Shown in pieces: positions 44,959 through 57,052 of a stretch of DNA of 64,000 bases. This stretch comes from Hyaloscypha bicolor E (taxonomy: Eukaryota > Ascomycota > Leotiomycetes > Helotiales > Hyaloscyphaceae). Each line of letters starts with the position of its first letter. Within the stretch, counting starts at the first letter, position 1. The position numbers and the translations under genes are program-made. Under the pieces are notes generated by a model, which was not told where the DNA came from, did no database searches, and saw only the letters and a program-made list of their open reading frames with translations. The stretch lies in contig NW_020194589.1 of NCBI RefSeq assembly GCF_002865645.1, forward strand, positions 3,258,847 to 3,322,846, read 5' to 3'.

Positions 44959-46103
44959 AAGGGGATGATCTGATCGAGAAATAATTATTTGCAAAGCTTC
45001 AACAAATTACCAAAGCGAAGCAGGAACGAGTTTGTAAACAAACATGCGATATGCAACAAAACCCCAAGTCGTCATCCGACAAGTGAATATATTGCAAAGT
45101 TGTCGAATGTCGTCCTTCACTTCGAAAAGGGGAATGGAAGCGAAGCGACTCAGGGGGCCACACGTGACAAGAGTACTCAAAGTAAGGTCGATAAGGTCGA
45201 CTGTCAAAGGAGTGCGACTTCTGCAATAGACAAGATAAGATGGCTTCGGTCCGTATTCCTGCTATACACAACAAAAATCCCAAGAAAAATCGAAAACATT
45301 AGGTGCGGTGCGTCCACCTTCCTCGCCTCCTCCGATCCCACAAAAACAACCATCACTTCCTCCCTCCACCTCCACCTCCACAATCCAACCTCACCACATC
45401 GAGCCCCTTACATCGGCACTCCACCGCGACGTGCAACAAAACCCTCATTCGCGATGGCCCTCCACCCCCGAAAAAAGAGACTTCTTCAACGCTGCTTTGC
45501 TTAGGTCTCGATTACTACGTCGGCCCCACCTCTAAGCCCAGCGCTCCACCTCTCCACACGGAAACCCACATCCGTCCCGTACGGGCCCAGCTTCCCCGAG
45601 CGATGTGCAATAAATAAAAAAGCCCATCAACCAAAACCCCAGTATTGGTTCCAGACCCTGCTTTCCTCTTCCTATCTCTGGGGGTTCCCGAGAAAAAGAA
45701 AGGGAGGGATGGGGTTCTTGGCACGTAGCGGCGGCGTGTCTCGGATGGGGGTCTCGCTTGGCGGGAGGGAAAAACACAGATGATGATGAAGAGTGATGGA
45801 TGGATTAGAGAGGGTTTGGGAGAGGTTGGGGAATCAGAGGGTTTGTGGAGGATTGAGCACTAGGCTATGTTATGAAGAGGTTCTGGGATTCAAGCTTGGA
45901 TGGTATTCGCACTTGCGGTAAGAGGAAAGTCGGCAATTTGGCTTTTCGTGCGAGAGAAGGAATGGCAGAAAGGAGAAGAGTACACATGCAAGTTCAGTAT
46001 AGAATGCAGGGTGGGTATCACGGTCGAAATTAGTCTACTGTCTACAATACATACATCTTCATCCTTCAAATACAAGCAAGAAAGTCCATTCGTTAATCAT
46101 TAA

Positions 46104-47000
46104 TCAGCCCCAAGGCAAGATCTTGCTGATCCAACTCTTCTCGTGCTTCCACATTCCCGAGAAATAATGTTTGACCAGGATATCCGGATTTTTGTGATCC
46201 TCTCCCTGGATCACTGCAAATGCTCGTTTCGGAAGCACAAGCACGTCCTTTATCCTCACTGCGGTTTTCAGGTCCCGGAGTTTCTCGAGTTGTGAGTCGG
46301 TGCAGTCGAGATATGCGAGCACGGCGTCCGTCCAGACGCTGGGTCCCGTCCAGTTCATGACGTCTGCATCTCCGTTCTTGTCCGCTTGCTGCTTCTTCAG
46401 GAACTCAGGTGTTCGCTCTGTGATCCGGGTCAGAGCGTCAAGGAGCACGGGGTGTGAGGGCGCAGAAACTATCGTCCATTGGACGAATTGTGGAGAGCGG
46501 GGGAGACCTTTGGTGGTGGCGTCTCCTTCGAGCCCCACGATGAGGGAAGGGGGGCCTTTATTCCCTTCTCTTGATGGACCCATGACTTTCCATGGTAACG
46601 CCTTCATCATGTGTACATCCAGGTCATTATACACCCCTCCCCGTCCAAACATGACCATGTATCGACAAAAATCCGCCTTCAGCACTCCAGAGGGAAACAG
46701 CTGGAAGGCCTTAGAGTAACTGGCATTGAGCTCCTGTGCCAGCTCCGAACAAGCATCCTCAGTCCAGTACTCTACTTTCCAACCTGACTGCTGCCATGAT
46801 ATGCTGTGGCTATTCGGCTTGAATTTGGGCATCGCGATCATAACATGGTGTATCGCCTTCGGTATCTCAATCTCGAGGGGAGGTAACGATTCGGTTTCTT
46901 GGTCTGACTTGGGCGCAGGGTCTCGGCGGATATAAACGATTATTAGGAAGAGGGCGTATATTGGAACCACGATCCGAAGGAAAGCGAGAGGCCGTATCAT
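46104..47000 (-). CDS. Golgi type II glycosyltransferase, GT32 / Och1-like
   Basis: 298 aa, one exon, start MIRPLAFLRI. A membrane anchor (about 8-24, LRIVVPIYALFLIIVYI) lies near the N-terminus with a short basic cytosolic end, giving type II topology. The lumenal domain has IPKAIHHVMI, SGWKVEYWTEDAC, SGVLKADFCRYMVMFGRGGV and the DxD motif YNDLDVH (Asp126, Asp128), which binds metal and nucleotide-sugar in GT32 enzymes. C-terminal HYFSGMWKHEKSW resembles the H...GSW end of Och1-type mannosyltransferases. The probable donor is GDP-mannose, acting on glycoproteins or inositol-phosphoceramides; the exact acceptor is unknown. Confidence 0.88.
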   Translation of the reverse strand: MIRPLAFLRIVVPIYALFLIIVYIRRDPAPKSDQETESLPPLEIEIPKAIHHVMIAMPKFKPNSHSISWQQSGWKVEYWTEDACSELAQELNASYSKAFQLFPSGVLKADFCRYMVMFGRGGVYNDLDVHMMKALPWKVMGPSREGNKGPPSLIVGLEGDATTKGLPRSPQFVQWTIVSAPSHPVLLDALTRITERTPEFLKKQQADKNGDADVMNWTGPSVWTDAVLAYLDCTDSQLEKLRDLKTAVRIKDVLVLPKRAFAVIQGEDHKNPDILVKHYFSGMWKHEKSWISKILPWG

Positions 47001-48146
47001 AATGTGTTTTGGGAGCAGCGAAGTCTGCTGGATGACATTGGTAGACGATGGATGCCAACCAATTCGTAGAAGGGCGGTTTGCCAATGCGTACCCAGAATA
47101 CCTCAGAACTCGAGCCTCCTAACCCAGGTGTGTTTGTACTACTCTTCTCCCCAAAGCAATTGGACCGAAGCCAGCAGACTTGGACGACGACCCGTCTGCG
47201 CAGAGCTGCCCAACACAAGCTGCAGATGTCCGCTCCAATCTTGACGCGTCTGGTTGGCAGACTTTATGAAATCTAAATCGTAATGTCGGCTGGCACTGGC
47301 AACCGGGATGACTAGAATCGTTATTGTATCTTCGAATGGCTAGGAGGGAGCTCCCTTATTCGAGGATCTGAAGGAGCACAACAAGAGCTGCTGTCTCTGC
47401 ATCGGCGATTGCTGTCGTTGAAGGTAGGTCGAGGCGGCAGAAGTGAACGTGAAAGATTGCGGGCTGGTGCTGTGCTCCAACGAGCTCTGCTATGACGCTG
47501 TACCACTTGCGCCGGCGAGCATTGAATCGTCCCAAGACACTGGGAGATCAAAAGGGTTGTGCCGTCGATCGGAAAGAGTGAGCAGGCGTCAGTTGAGAGA
47601 ACTCTCCACCGGACGAGAATGAGCTTGAAGTCGGATGTCGGCTGCCATGCCTCGCGTGTCATCAGCCTTCCCTGATTGGCGCATTGGCGCTTTAGAGTTT
47701 CGGGGTCCAAGGAACGGAAAGCCGTACGGAAAGCCGCAGGATGTGCCAACGCGTTTCCCGCTTCCCGCTGCGGAAAGCGAGAAGTGGAAAGCGAACTTCG
47801 AGAGTTAAGGGTCGCGCGAGAAGGCTATAATTATAGGCTTCAGATAACTAAATTATAGGGCCACCGCTAAATTAGAGGATAGGGACTAAAAATTTAGTGC
47901 TTAACTTTTTCGTGGCTGGTGGTGGGGTGTGGCACAGATTTTTGGGAGTAGTGAACGATGCAACATTTCATTTGCATCCATATCTTACAGTATCATCGTT
48001 GATGGCATTTTGTTATTTCTCGCTATCCCCTTGATACAGCAGGAATATTGACCATTACTATCTCACTATGTAACTCCTAGGTCAATTAGACTCCCCAGAC
48101 ACCAGTAAACGCCCGTCGCAAACCGATCATGCGGAGGACTGCCCAG
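47001..48146. other. Intergenic region
   Basis: About 1.15 kb. It includes an AT-rich block at 47825-47905 with repeated CTAAATTA/TAGGG units that resembles eroded repeat DNA. No gene recognised. Confidence 0.4.
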
Positions 48147-49726
48147 TCAAGCAATTGTAGACTCAAATACCATCTTCCCAGGCTTGTCATAAACCAACCC
48201 AATCCACATAAAACGCTTCGCCAATTCCTGCATCTTGTTCCAATCGTCAATCACACACAAGCTAATATTGACGCGCAACAAAGGTTTCAACCACCCATCA
48301 TCACTTTCATCAAACACCGACACAGACCCAACCATCAGGAGCCAGACCATAAGCTCCGAGGTAACGCGTTCAGACGCGATCCCCACAAGGCAACTTCTGA
48401 ACATTGAAGTGAAGTGAGGATAAGACATCCCCAAATGCTTCCACTGCAGAAAAACACTGCACAAGAAGGCAACCAGACCAAGGCGAATTGCCTCGTCTTT
48501 AGACCCAGTCTCGAAATGCATATAGAGGAGGCGGTACACGACCGAGGCCATGGTGTCCAGGAAGGTTTCCGTGGAGATGCGCAGTTCAGAATCGACGGCG
48601 AAGTTGATCACGGAGCAGAAGTCGGAAATGATTGTCCAGGCTTGAGCGAGCTCGTGATCAATGTCCTCAACAAACGTCGCTGAATCATGCTTGGAGTCTG
48701 TTTTTCTAGGCTTCGTCAATTCAACGAGTGATACCAAGTCCGGGTATGAAAGGAAAGGGTCTCGGGATGGGTTGTTGAAGAAAATGGGTTTTGAGCCGCC
48801 GTGAAGTGCAATACCAATGTCGCACCTGTTGCAGTTAGGACCTTTTCAGAAACCTATCACGCGTGCTGAGTCGTACCTAAGTATTTCGACCAGAAGCTTT
48901 GCGTTCTTTCTAAAGGAAGTCACACCTCCTCTCAAGCATACAATTTTGTAGAGACCTTCCATGTGATACCTGGCAGACTTGAAATCGCCGGTTAAATGTG
49001 CATGGCCGACGAGACCCATGATAGCAGCCACCGTAGAATCAGAAAGTTTTGCCTGTTCATCATCATTCGCAATCCTCTCGCGAAGAAGCCTAAGTGTCGT
49101 GAGAAAGTGCGGCATCGACCGTCGGCTTATATAGGCGGATCCCCCGGACTGCAGTGCGTCGAAATAGAATTGTGCGCCGAAAATCATGGCGTGAAGGTAA
49201 GCAGGATCAACTGCTAGAGGTGCTATCCAATTCTCTGCTCTTCTGTCGAAAAACATGCACCTCTCTAGAGGAAACAGCATCTGTTTGGCAATGGAGGACA
49301 CTGTATTAACGCTAGATGAGCCGTCTTCACAGGAACAGAAATCGCCGGGGTCAACTCACACTGCAGAACGACTTCGATTGTCCCAGGTTCTAGAGCATCA
49401 GCAAAACTGATTGTGGACATACCCGACCCAAGTTTGCGGGGAATGGTGAGCGGGAGGACAGGTTTGGGGTGGGTGGCCGTGATGGAGGAGGTCGCGGAGC
49501 CAGTAAGGCCCTCATCGGGGTCTGAGGCCGGTGGGGGAGCTGGGTCGGAGCTTGAAGATGACAGCGTTTCCACCATCTTAGTCTTTCGTTTCCGAGGGGG
49601 GAGTTTCTTCCCTTGATTCTTCCCGAGCATGACATGGCTTCGAATAAGCTTGCGCAACTCTGGATTAGGTTTCTCCAGTCCATCCGACATCAAAAAATGC
49701 AACCCAATTAATCCACGAGAGCTCAT
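48147..49726 (-). CDS. Fungal-specific TF-like protein lacking a zinc cluster
   Basis: Exons 49726-49360, 49300-48877, 48825-48147 (introns 59 bp GTGAGT...CAG and 51 bp GTACGA...CTAAC...CAG); 489 aa. The N-terminus has IRSHVMLGKNQGKKLPPRKRK, a basic motif often found at the start of Pezizomycotina proteins related to Fungal_trans_2 regulators but lacking Zn2Cys6. The helical body (YLHAMIFGAQFYFDALQSGG, STVAAIMGLVGHAHLTGDF, ARYHMEGLYKIVCLRGG) fits the middle-homology region. The last exon reads IGIALHGGSKPIFFNNP onwards. A transcriptional role is inferred from family. Confidence 0.75.
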
Positions 49727-50348
49727 ATCTAAGACTACGACCGGCGGAAATAGAGGATCGATCCTATCACACTCCGGGACTTGTTCACTTGAGGGCTCGG
49801 TGGCAACAGTTATGCAACAAGTCCAAAATCGGCGTACAATGTCAAGAGGGAGTCAGGCTACCAATGTCCACGCGTCGTATGAGTGCCGATATCTTGTCCC
49901 AGCGGAAGGAATAAAGTAATGGATAGATAGAGATAGAAAGAGAGAAGAGCGGTGGAAACGCAGTAGACAACAAAAAAAGACGGGAGGAATTGTGGAGAGG
50001 TTATATCGAGATTGTATGCCGTTTTGGGTCTAGCCTCACTCAAGTGCATTCAATTGGCTTCAATTGGCCGGGATGTCGGAAACATGACTTCCCCAAACTC
50101 CGCCCCCTGCTTACCGAATCCGATTGCGAGTCAAGATCTCAAGAGCCAGCTTGAGATATTTCCGAGAGCGTGTGATAAACTCCTGGAACGGAATTTGCCC
50201 TGAAGGCATAGAGTCTAAACCGTGAACGCTATGCTTGAAACAGCATGCAATCTCACGTCGACTGTGAACTCACGGGATGGCGTAGCGCAATGGCTCTCGG
50301 ATGAGCTGCCTCCATAGATGTCAGTTGAGTTGTGCCTTGAACCCGCGG
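49727..50348. promoter_or_regulatory. Divergent promoter, TF-like gene / SDR
   Basis: The divergent gap between starts at 49726 and 50465. No gene seen. Confidence 0.4.
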
Positions 50349-50356
50349 TATATATA
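50349..50356 (+). promoter_or_regulatory. TATA box of SDR gene
   Basis: TATATATA, 109-116 bp before the SDR ATG. It lies downstream of an in-frame ATG at 50318 and so argues that 50465 is the true start. A short uORF (ATG 50368 to TAG 50403, 11 codons) may or may not be transcribed. Confidence 0.5.
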
Positions 50357-50464
50357 GCAGAGGTATCATGGTCTCCTTCCTTGAATTGTACACTGGAAAT
50401 TAGCTTTTCAACCAGATTCCTGCCACAAAGCAGAGATCGTAGCACAAAATTCAAGATCCTCACC

Positions 50465-51553
50465 ATGGTTGGCTCAAAAGACCTGCAACCTTCAACAGTC
50501 TCTTTCGGAAAAGTCTTCTTCAACAACCAATTTCGGGAAAAGCCACGATGGCCTGCGCCAAACACAAGTCTCTCGGGTAAGACGGCCATCATCACTGGAG
50601 GCAACACTGGGCTTGGCTATGAGGCCGCACTTCAGCTCCTCGGGCTCAAATTATCGAAACTGATCCTTGCAGTACGTTCTCTCGAAAGAGGGGGAGTCGC
50701 TGCCGCCACTTTCCGCAAGTTGTACCCCAAAGCCACGATCGAGGTCTGGCAATTGAACATGAGTTCGTATCCATCGATACAGGCCTTTGCCAGCCGCGTC
50801 GAGACTCAGCTTTCGCGCATCGACATTGTTCTTCTCAACGCCGGGGGGGCGAGGCTCCAGTTCACTCCGAACGAAAGCACGGGTCACGAGGAGACGGTGC
50901 AGGTCAACTACCTCTCGACAGTACTGCTTGCCATGCTTTTCCTCCCGATCTTCGGGGCAAAGGGGAAAACGGGCAGCGAGCCAGCACGCTTGACGATCGT
51001 CAGCGCTGCGGTGACTCTGGCTGCCAAGTTTCCCAATAAGGAAGCAAATCCTCTGCTGCCGTCTTTTGACGACCCTAAGAACTTTGACCGACAAGAGACC
51101 TACAACTCGTCCAAGTTGCTTGCACACATGTGGCTCTGGAAGCTTGTGGAGTTCGTCTCTGCTGACGATGTTATCGTCAACCTCGCGGATCCCGCCTGGT
51201 GCAGAGGCACGGAGCTTACTCGAGATGTTAAGGGCCCAATGAAGGCGGGGGTAAAACTTTTTGGAACGCTCGGTAGAACACCGAAGGCGGGCGCCTCGTG
51301 CTTTGTCGACGCTATAGTGAATCATGGAAAAGAGTCACATGGTTGCTTCCTCATGAGTTGGCAGATCCATCCGTACGTCGCTTATCCCCTCCGTTTCTCA
51401 TTTGTTTTCATCCATCGCTAAAGCCCCCACAGATTCGCTGCCTTCTTGTATACGCTTGAGGGCAAAGTGGTGACCGAGCGGGTCTGGGAGGAGACGCTGG
51501 CTGAGCTTGATTTCGCGGGTGTTCGTACTATTCTGGAATCGATGAGAGCATGA
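50465..51553 (+). CDS. Short-chain dehydrogenase/reductase (SDR)
   Basis: Exons 50465-51372 and 51433-51553 (60 bp intron GTACGT...CACAG); 342 aa. Rossmann cofactor motif TGGNTGLG at 44-51, an Arg pair at the following strand (AVRSLERG) suggesting NADP(H), NAG motif LLNAGG (124-129) and catalytic YNSSK (Tyr213, Lys217). The catalytic Ser is probably in the IVSAA stretch near 180. The splice join gives IHPFAAFLYTLEGKVVTERV. The layout resembles fungal WWOX/retinol-dehydrogenase-like reductases. Substrate unknown. Located divergently from the TF-like gene, which may regulate it. Confidence 0.9.
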
Positions 51554-53919
51554 TGGAGACTCGATTTGGGGAGGTATTCTTTTCAATGTATTCAAGAGGA
51601 TGTTTCCGCTGCGGTTTGAGGACCTGATGCAAAGTCGGATTGATCAACAGTGATGTTCATTGGGCCAAGGACGTTAGCTTCAGATAGATACCTTGAACGC
51701 AGACTGTATGGTGCTTTGCCTAGAATCTAAGGTCAATTTCGAATGGCCGCCGCCTTCTCATGCCTGCAAAGCGTTACAGCAGACTGGAAGGGATAAGGAC
51801 TTCTGTTGACGAGGTAGGTCTGAAAAAGCTCCAATTCGGACATTGAGGATTAAGTAGTTCTAAGCGAGGCTTGGCGTTACTTGCCCCCTGTCAACTTTCG
51901 AGCCACGCGTTAACGGCTTTCCCTCAACTGCTGTTCGTTGTGGATGGTTAGTGACCCGTGGGGGGATCCCTGGGACGGGTGGGAATATGTTTTTGGGCAC
52001 CCCTTCTTTTCAAGGTGATGTATTTGTGGAATCTTGATCGAGGACCGCATCGTGAGGGGTGAGCTGTGCATGTGAAAGAGGTGGTGGATGGGATGAACTG
52101 GAAAAGCTTCCATGTGAGAGTGGGTTGGATAGCATTTGGCTCGTGGTAGTTTCATCGTTCGTTCGGTCTTGTGTGTTCGGTTCTGCTCCTTCCTGTCGTT
52201 GCTGCATTGTCATCGTTCTAAGCGTCCGTTTTGGGTCTAGCGCCTACCTTCCCTAAAACATCTCCTTTCGAGCTTTATTTCTGCTGTTGCACTTGAAACT
52301 TTAAATCCATTCCATGAAAGAATCTTGAATGTACTTACGATCTATTTTAGCGCCTCGCTGTATTCAGTTTGAACCATCAAAGTTGAGGCTCCAAGTGTTC
52401 AGCCTTCACTTGCGAGTTTGACGTCGGGTTGTTCTGCCTCATGAAGCTTCATGCCCAGTTCAAGTACAGCCGGCACCTGTTGCAGCACCACTTGCGGCTC
52501 CAGGCGAAGGAGTATCTGGAGGTAAATAAACTGGCGCTGACTCTGCCGGAAGTCGTGGCTGTTTAGGGAGATTGTGCAAATGCTAGGTGGACCAATGTTG
52601 GATATCTTGAATCCACTTCATTGCTTAGTTACAATTGTTTTAGTTTGGGTCTGGTTCTGCCGTGCTATTTGCCGTGTGCTGTACTTTTGTCTGTCCCTTC
52701 TAGCTGTTCAAATTGGTCAATATTCTGCGCCGTAATCTACGGTTTATATGTGTCTTTCTTGCTTTGGAACGTGATATAAGCACTCTCAGCCCAGTTTACA
52801 CATCGAAGCACCTGTCTCTGAATTAATCTGTTAGTTTCATCAGCTATTGTAAGAACCTTACTACCTGCCGATAGAAGGCCGTGTTTTCTAGAGTTTCCGC
52901 TAGGGAAACCCGCGGGTATTAATTTATAAACTTTTGTTCAATCTCCCAAATCACTTTAGAAGGTGTCCATAACTTCTCGGGGCGTCTGACATCTTGGTCG
53001 TATAAACTGTCTTCGTTTAGCATTGTGGCTGTGAAAACTTGTTAAATGGAGCAGCTGACGTCAGTTTTATAAACCAGAGAATATCGCTGAGAACATATAC
53101 TTTGTCGACAATAGAGCAAGCTGTCTATAAATCAACTGAATTCCAATTACCCATTGCTGAAAGTTGGTTCCGTTGTTTTTATCAGTGAATCTATCTCTAC
53201 TTCACTTCAATGGTAGGTTTAAGTGAACTATTCCTGGACTGGAAAATTCAAGGGTAGCCTCGATTAACATATTGAGCTGCACCACCGCGTAGAGTTATTT
53301 CACGCATACCAAAGAGCATGCGTCTCATAGTTGATTGACATTGGATGCGGACGCCGCGTCTCACGCTGATTATACGAGAGACGCAAGTGGTCTAAGTATG
53401 GTTCAACTGTACTCCTGGAGACTGCGCTGGTGATTGAGCCTGAGATCGAGAAGAATATCTTCTGCCTAGTTTCAGAACAGTCGGGGAGGCAACAGGCTGC
53501 AGTATGCGGGAGTCACGACGCAAAAGTCCGCGCATGTAACCGGCAGATCACATGACCTAGGATGCTAAAGCTCGTGCTCTATGCTTGCTCTTGTTCTCGC
53601 TCTCGGCGAGAATCAGCGCCCACAATGAAGACCTACATGAAAGAACAGGACAATAAGTCGTCAGATTGGCTTCAGAAAGTCATCTGATCAGATCGGGACT
53701 GGCGGGACCGAACTCTTTATGTCCGGCAATATTTAAATCCGTCACGCCTACGTTGAAGGAACAGGGGGCGGGGATAAGCAGATTGTTTCATTGGACGGAA
53801 TCCTGGATGCTCAATCTGCGCCGCAACCATCGAAGGGCTGTGTCTCCTTCGGTCAGACTGTTGCTGAAATACCCGCGAAGTAGGGACAATTGAGACTCCG
53901 TCCTTTCAAATCCGTATCC
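51554..53919. other. Large intergenic region
   Basis: About 2.4 kb, mostly AT-rich, with no coherent ORF on either strand. It likely contains the long promoter of the Zn2Cys6 gene that follows. Confidence 0.45.
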
Positions 53920-56480
53920 ATGATGTCCGAGGCTACAGTCCCACCTCGAAAACGACATCGGCCGGCCTTGTCTTGTGTCGAGTGCCGTCGTCGGAAAATT
54001 AAATGTGATCGTCGAATGCCGTGTAGCCATTGTATGCAGCTCAAGAGCACGATATGCACGTACCCAGAGACTCATTCAGACGTTGCCAATCGCCGCAATG
54101 TCCCCAAACCCTCACCAAACCTTCTTTCTGTCAACCGTGCCCTACAAGGAGCCCAAGCTCTCGGAACAAGCAGCCCATTGCCCAAACTTCCATGTTTGGC
54201 CCTCCTTCCAAGACTGACAGATGGCTCACATTCAGAGGAAGGATCTTGGGGCCCCACTCCTATCGGTTCCACGAACGACAGTCCCTCTGAGAAGGATGTT
54301 CAAAAGCTCGTCGACCACGCTAGGGAACTCGAGCAACCACCGCCATCATCAGTGTCTCTCAACAAGAATACTGATCAAGTAATGTCAGTACTAGGTGCTA
54401 ACTTTTCATCTTTTGGGGACGTAATGCTTCAGGTCGGGAGCAATCACCCCAACGGGGTCTTCGAGCCACCTCACCTTATGTCAACTCAAGATCTGAAAAG
54501 CGATCCTCATAAGACTCAATTTTTTGGAAGAAGTCACTGGATGAATACTTTCAACATGGTACGTAGCTATATCCACCTGCAGCAGGCTCGTTTAATCAGC
54601 ATAGTTCTCCCAAAGATGCAGATACGAGGATAAAAACGGCAAGGTTGTAACTGGCTTCGAGACTAACGATGTCCGTGAGATCTTTGAGAAGTGCAAACGA
54701 ATGACCAAGGCAGCCAAAACAAAGCAGCCAACGGGACTGGACATGGGCAGTACCAATTTCAAGGACCAAGTGCCGCCACGAGAAATGGCAGATCAACTTG
54801 TTGATCTATATTTTCGCACATATGAATCTGTTTACAGGATTCTGCACATCCCTTCTTTTAGAAAAGAGTATGTCGACTTTTGGAATTACCCAGAAAGCAC
54901 AAGCACAATTTTCGTCGTCAAATTGCTCCTTGTTATGGCTATCGGCGCTTGTTTTTGTCAAGGAGAAAGAGAAGAAGACATCCGCAGCAGTGCTCGACAG
55001 TGGGTCATTTCTTCCCAATCTTGGGCGTCAGCACTCTTTGATAAGGAACAGCTCAACCTCTCTATAATCCAAGTAAACTGCCTCCTCCTCCTGGCTCGGC
55101 AAACAAACTCTGTTGGTGTTGACTTGATTTGGATACCGACAGGCAACCTTCTCCGAATAGCATTTTCAATGGGTTTCCATCGAGATCCAAAGCACTTTCC
55201 AAAATTACCCCTCTTCGTGGCGGAGATGCGAAGGAGAATCTGGGCGACGGTGCTGGAGATGACCGTCCAGAATTCAATTGATCTCGGCATGCCGCCATTA
55301 ATCTCATCCAATGATTTCGACACAGAACCACCATCCAATATTGATGACGAGGACATATCTGAAAGCACAACAGTCATGCCCAATCAAAGACCGAATCACG
55401 TCTTCACGCAAACCTCGATCCAAATTTCTCTTTGCAAATCTTTGCGTACCAGACTTGGAATCGTCCACTTTGTAAACAGCTTTCATTTGGAGCCTTCCTA
55501 CGATGAAGTCTTGCATCTTGGGCAGGAGATCAACAAAGCGTGCAATGATGCCAGTCGTCTTACTCAGTCATATTCCGCCTATCTCCCTCGACCGACGGCA
55601 TTTCAAACCAGCCTCCTTGACATTCATATACGTCGCTTCGTCCTTGAAGTACACCGCCCGTTCTTTTTGATATCTCAAACCGATCCTCGGTACTACTTTT
55701 CAAGAAAAGTGCGCCTTGAGAATGCCCTCAAGATATTTTCCCATTCAGGTGTCGAGGACATGCCGACAGGCCATGGTTCCCAGTGTAGGAACGATTATGA
55801 GAGCTTGAAAACCGTTGGAGGCGGACTCTTCAAGACGATTTTCTTCCACGCCATAACCATCGTCATAGTCGAGTACGTATATCTTTTCCCCCCCTGTGAC
55901 TGTGTCATGATGTCTTGAAAGTCTGAATTCAGCCTGTTCCTGTCCAAAGTTATTTATTCACGTTCCTTAATCGAGTATTACTGACTTGATGTTGTTTAGG
56001 CTCATTCTCTTGCTAGACGAAGACATCGCCTCAGGCCTATCACCATCGACCCAAGCCAAAGCTGCCCGCGAGCCGTTGTACGAAGCAATCAAAGACATGT
56101 CTAAACTTGCCACTGATAGAGTCAGAATGGGAGAAGACAACTTTAAAGGGCCCGTGTTCTTCAATGCTGCTGCTGTACTGATTCATGCAAAGGCCACCGG
56201 AATGCCTCCAGACCAAATTGTCCCTGACGCTGCGAAAAGGAGCGCGAATGAGTGTCTCGAAATCTTGACATCAAGGATGAAGAAAGCAGCTCCGGATGGA
56301 GTCACGCTAGAGGGCCAGCTTGAGAGTTCTACCAGTGGAGCGGATCAGACGATGGGGGAGCCGGACTTCGGATTCGATTTGATGATGCCAGATGTTTATA
56401 TGGGTGGATTTGGGGTGGAGGAAAGCTTTGGCTTTCCAATGGGGGAGTCTTGGCTTTTTACCAGCTGGGAAGCCAATTAG
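53920..56480 (+). CDS. Zn2Cys6 transcription factor (second)
   Basis: Exons 53920-54558, 54605-55872, 56000-56480 (introns 46 and 127 bp); 795 aa. The zinc cluster is CVECRRRKIKCDRRMPCSHC plus Cys46 (Cys 19, 22, 29, 35, 38, 46), preceded by a basic RKRHRP. The first splice gives MFSQRCRYEDKNGKV, the second IVIVELILLLDEDI. The middle region has DLYFRTYESVYRILHIPSFR, WIPTGNLLRIAFSMGFHRDP and VAEMRRRIWATVLEM, typical Fungal_trans (PF04082-type) landmarks. The C-terminus is Met/Gly/Asp-rich (DLMMPDVYMGGFG). It precedes an MFS pump on the same strand and may regulate it. Confidence 0.88.
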
Positions 56481-57052
56481 GTGCGTGATTGTATACTTTG
56501 CAATCGTGAGAGTAGGTTCGAATGCTGTGTAAAATGGGCTAGGACCAGAAGGCGCTTCACCATCTTTGGCAAGGCAATGGTATCGCCTCTCTATTGTCAA
56601 TGTAACAATTTAATTAACGAAACTTCACCATCCGGGCATAAATAAGTTGTTCTCAGCGTATATACACTACGTTACTCAGACACATCGTGGGACGACAACC
56701 TCCACTACCAGCGATCTCTTCATCCACCACATAATAATTGTTGAAATTCGGCACCGTCCGGTCCCGAAACCCCTCGGGAGTCTCTCCAAGCCCACTAATC
56801 CATGCAGCCTAACTGCAATTCGTACAAAATAACCAAGGTCGTCAAGCCACAAAAGCCTTGTCGGGCTCGGAGATAACAGGGGCACGAGATGCAAAGACGG
56901 CGGAATTCAATGACCGATGCTGCATATATCTTGCACATGCACCTCAAAAGCCATCACAATTTTCAAAATGCGCCCTCAAAGTTTCTACTGTACGACAATT
57001 ACTACTCTCCAGTGCTTCTTAGGTCCAGCTCACGATTCGAAATCTAGCTGAT
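56481..57052. other. Intergenic region
   Basis: A 572 bp gap between the Zn2Cys6 gene and the MFS pump. No gene seen. Confidence 0.4.

Larger units (their letters stand above)
42628..46103. other. Gene-poor, microsatellite-rich region
   Basis: About 3.5 kb with no convincing gene. It contains repeated GGAAT around 42770-42865, (CCCGAA)n at 43706-43732, (AAACG)15, (TGG)n, a possible solo LTR and an 11 bp tandem repeat, listed separately. The ORF at 44989-45504 and short C-rich frames near 45300-45500 look like chance or leader-type sequence. Confidence 0.45.

Noticed and set aside
44989..45504. 171-residue plus ORF
   Set aside because: Mixed composition, no motif, and it runs from simple repeats into a C-rich leader-like sequence.
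50318..50464. Upstream in-frame ATG extending the SDR by 49 residues
   Set aside because: It lies before the TATATATA box, and the extra residues are unlike SDR N-termini.
56505..56535. GGTTCGAAT resembling a tRNA B box
   Set aside because: The flanking 5 bp arms do not pair, and no acceptor stem or A box is found nearby.
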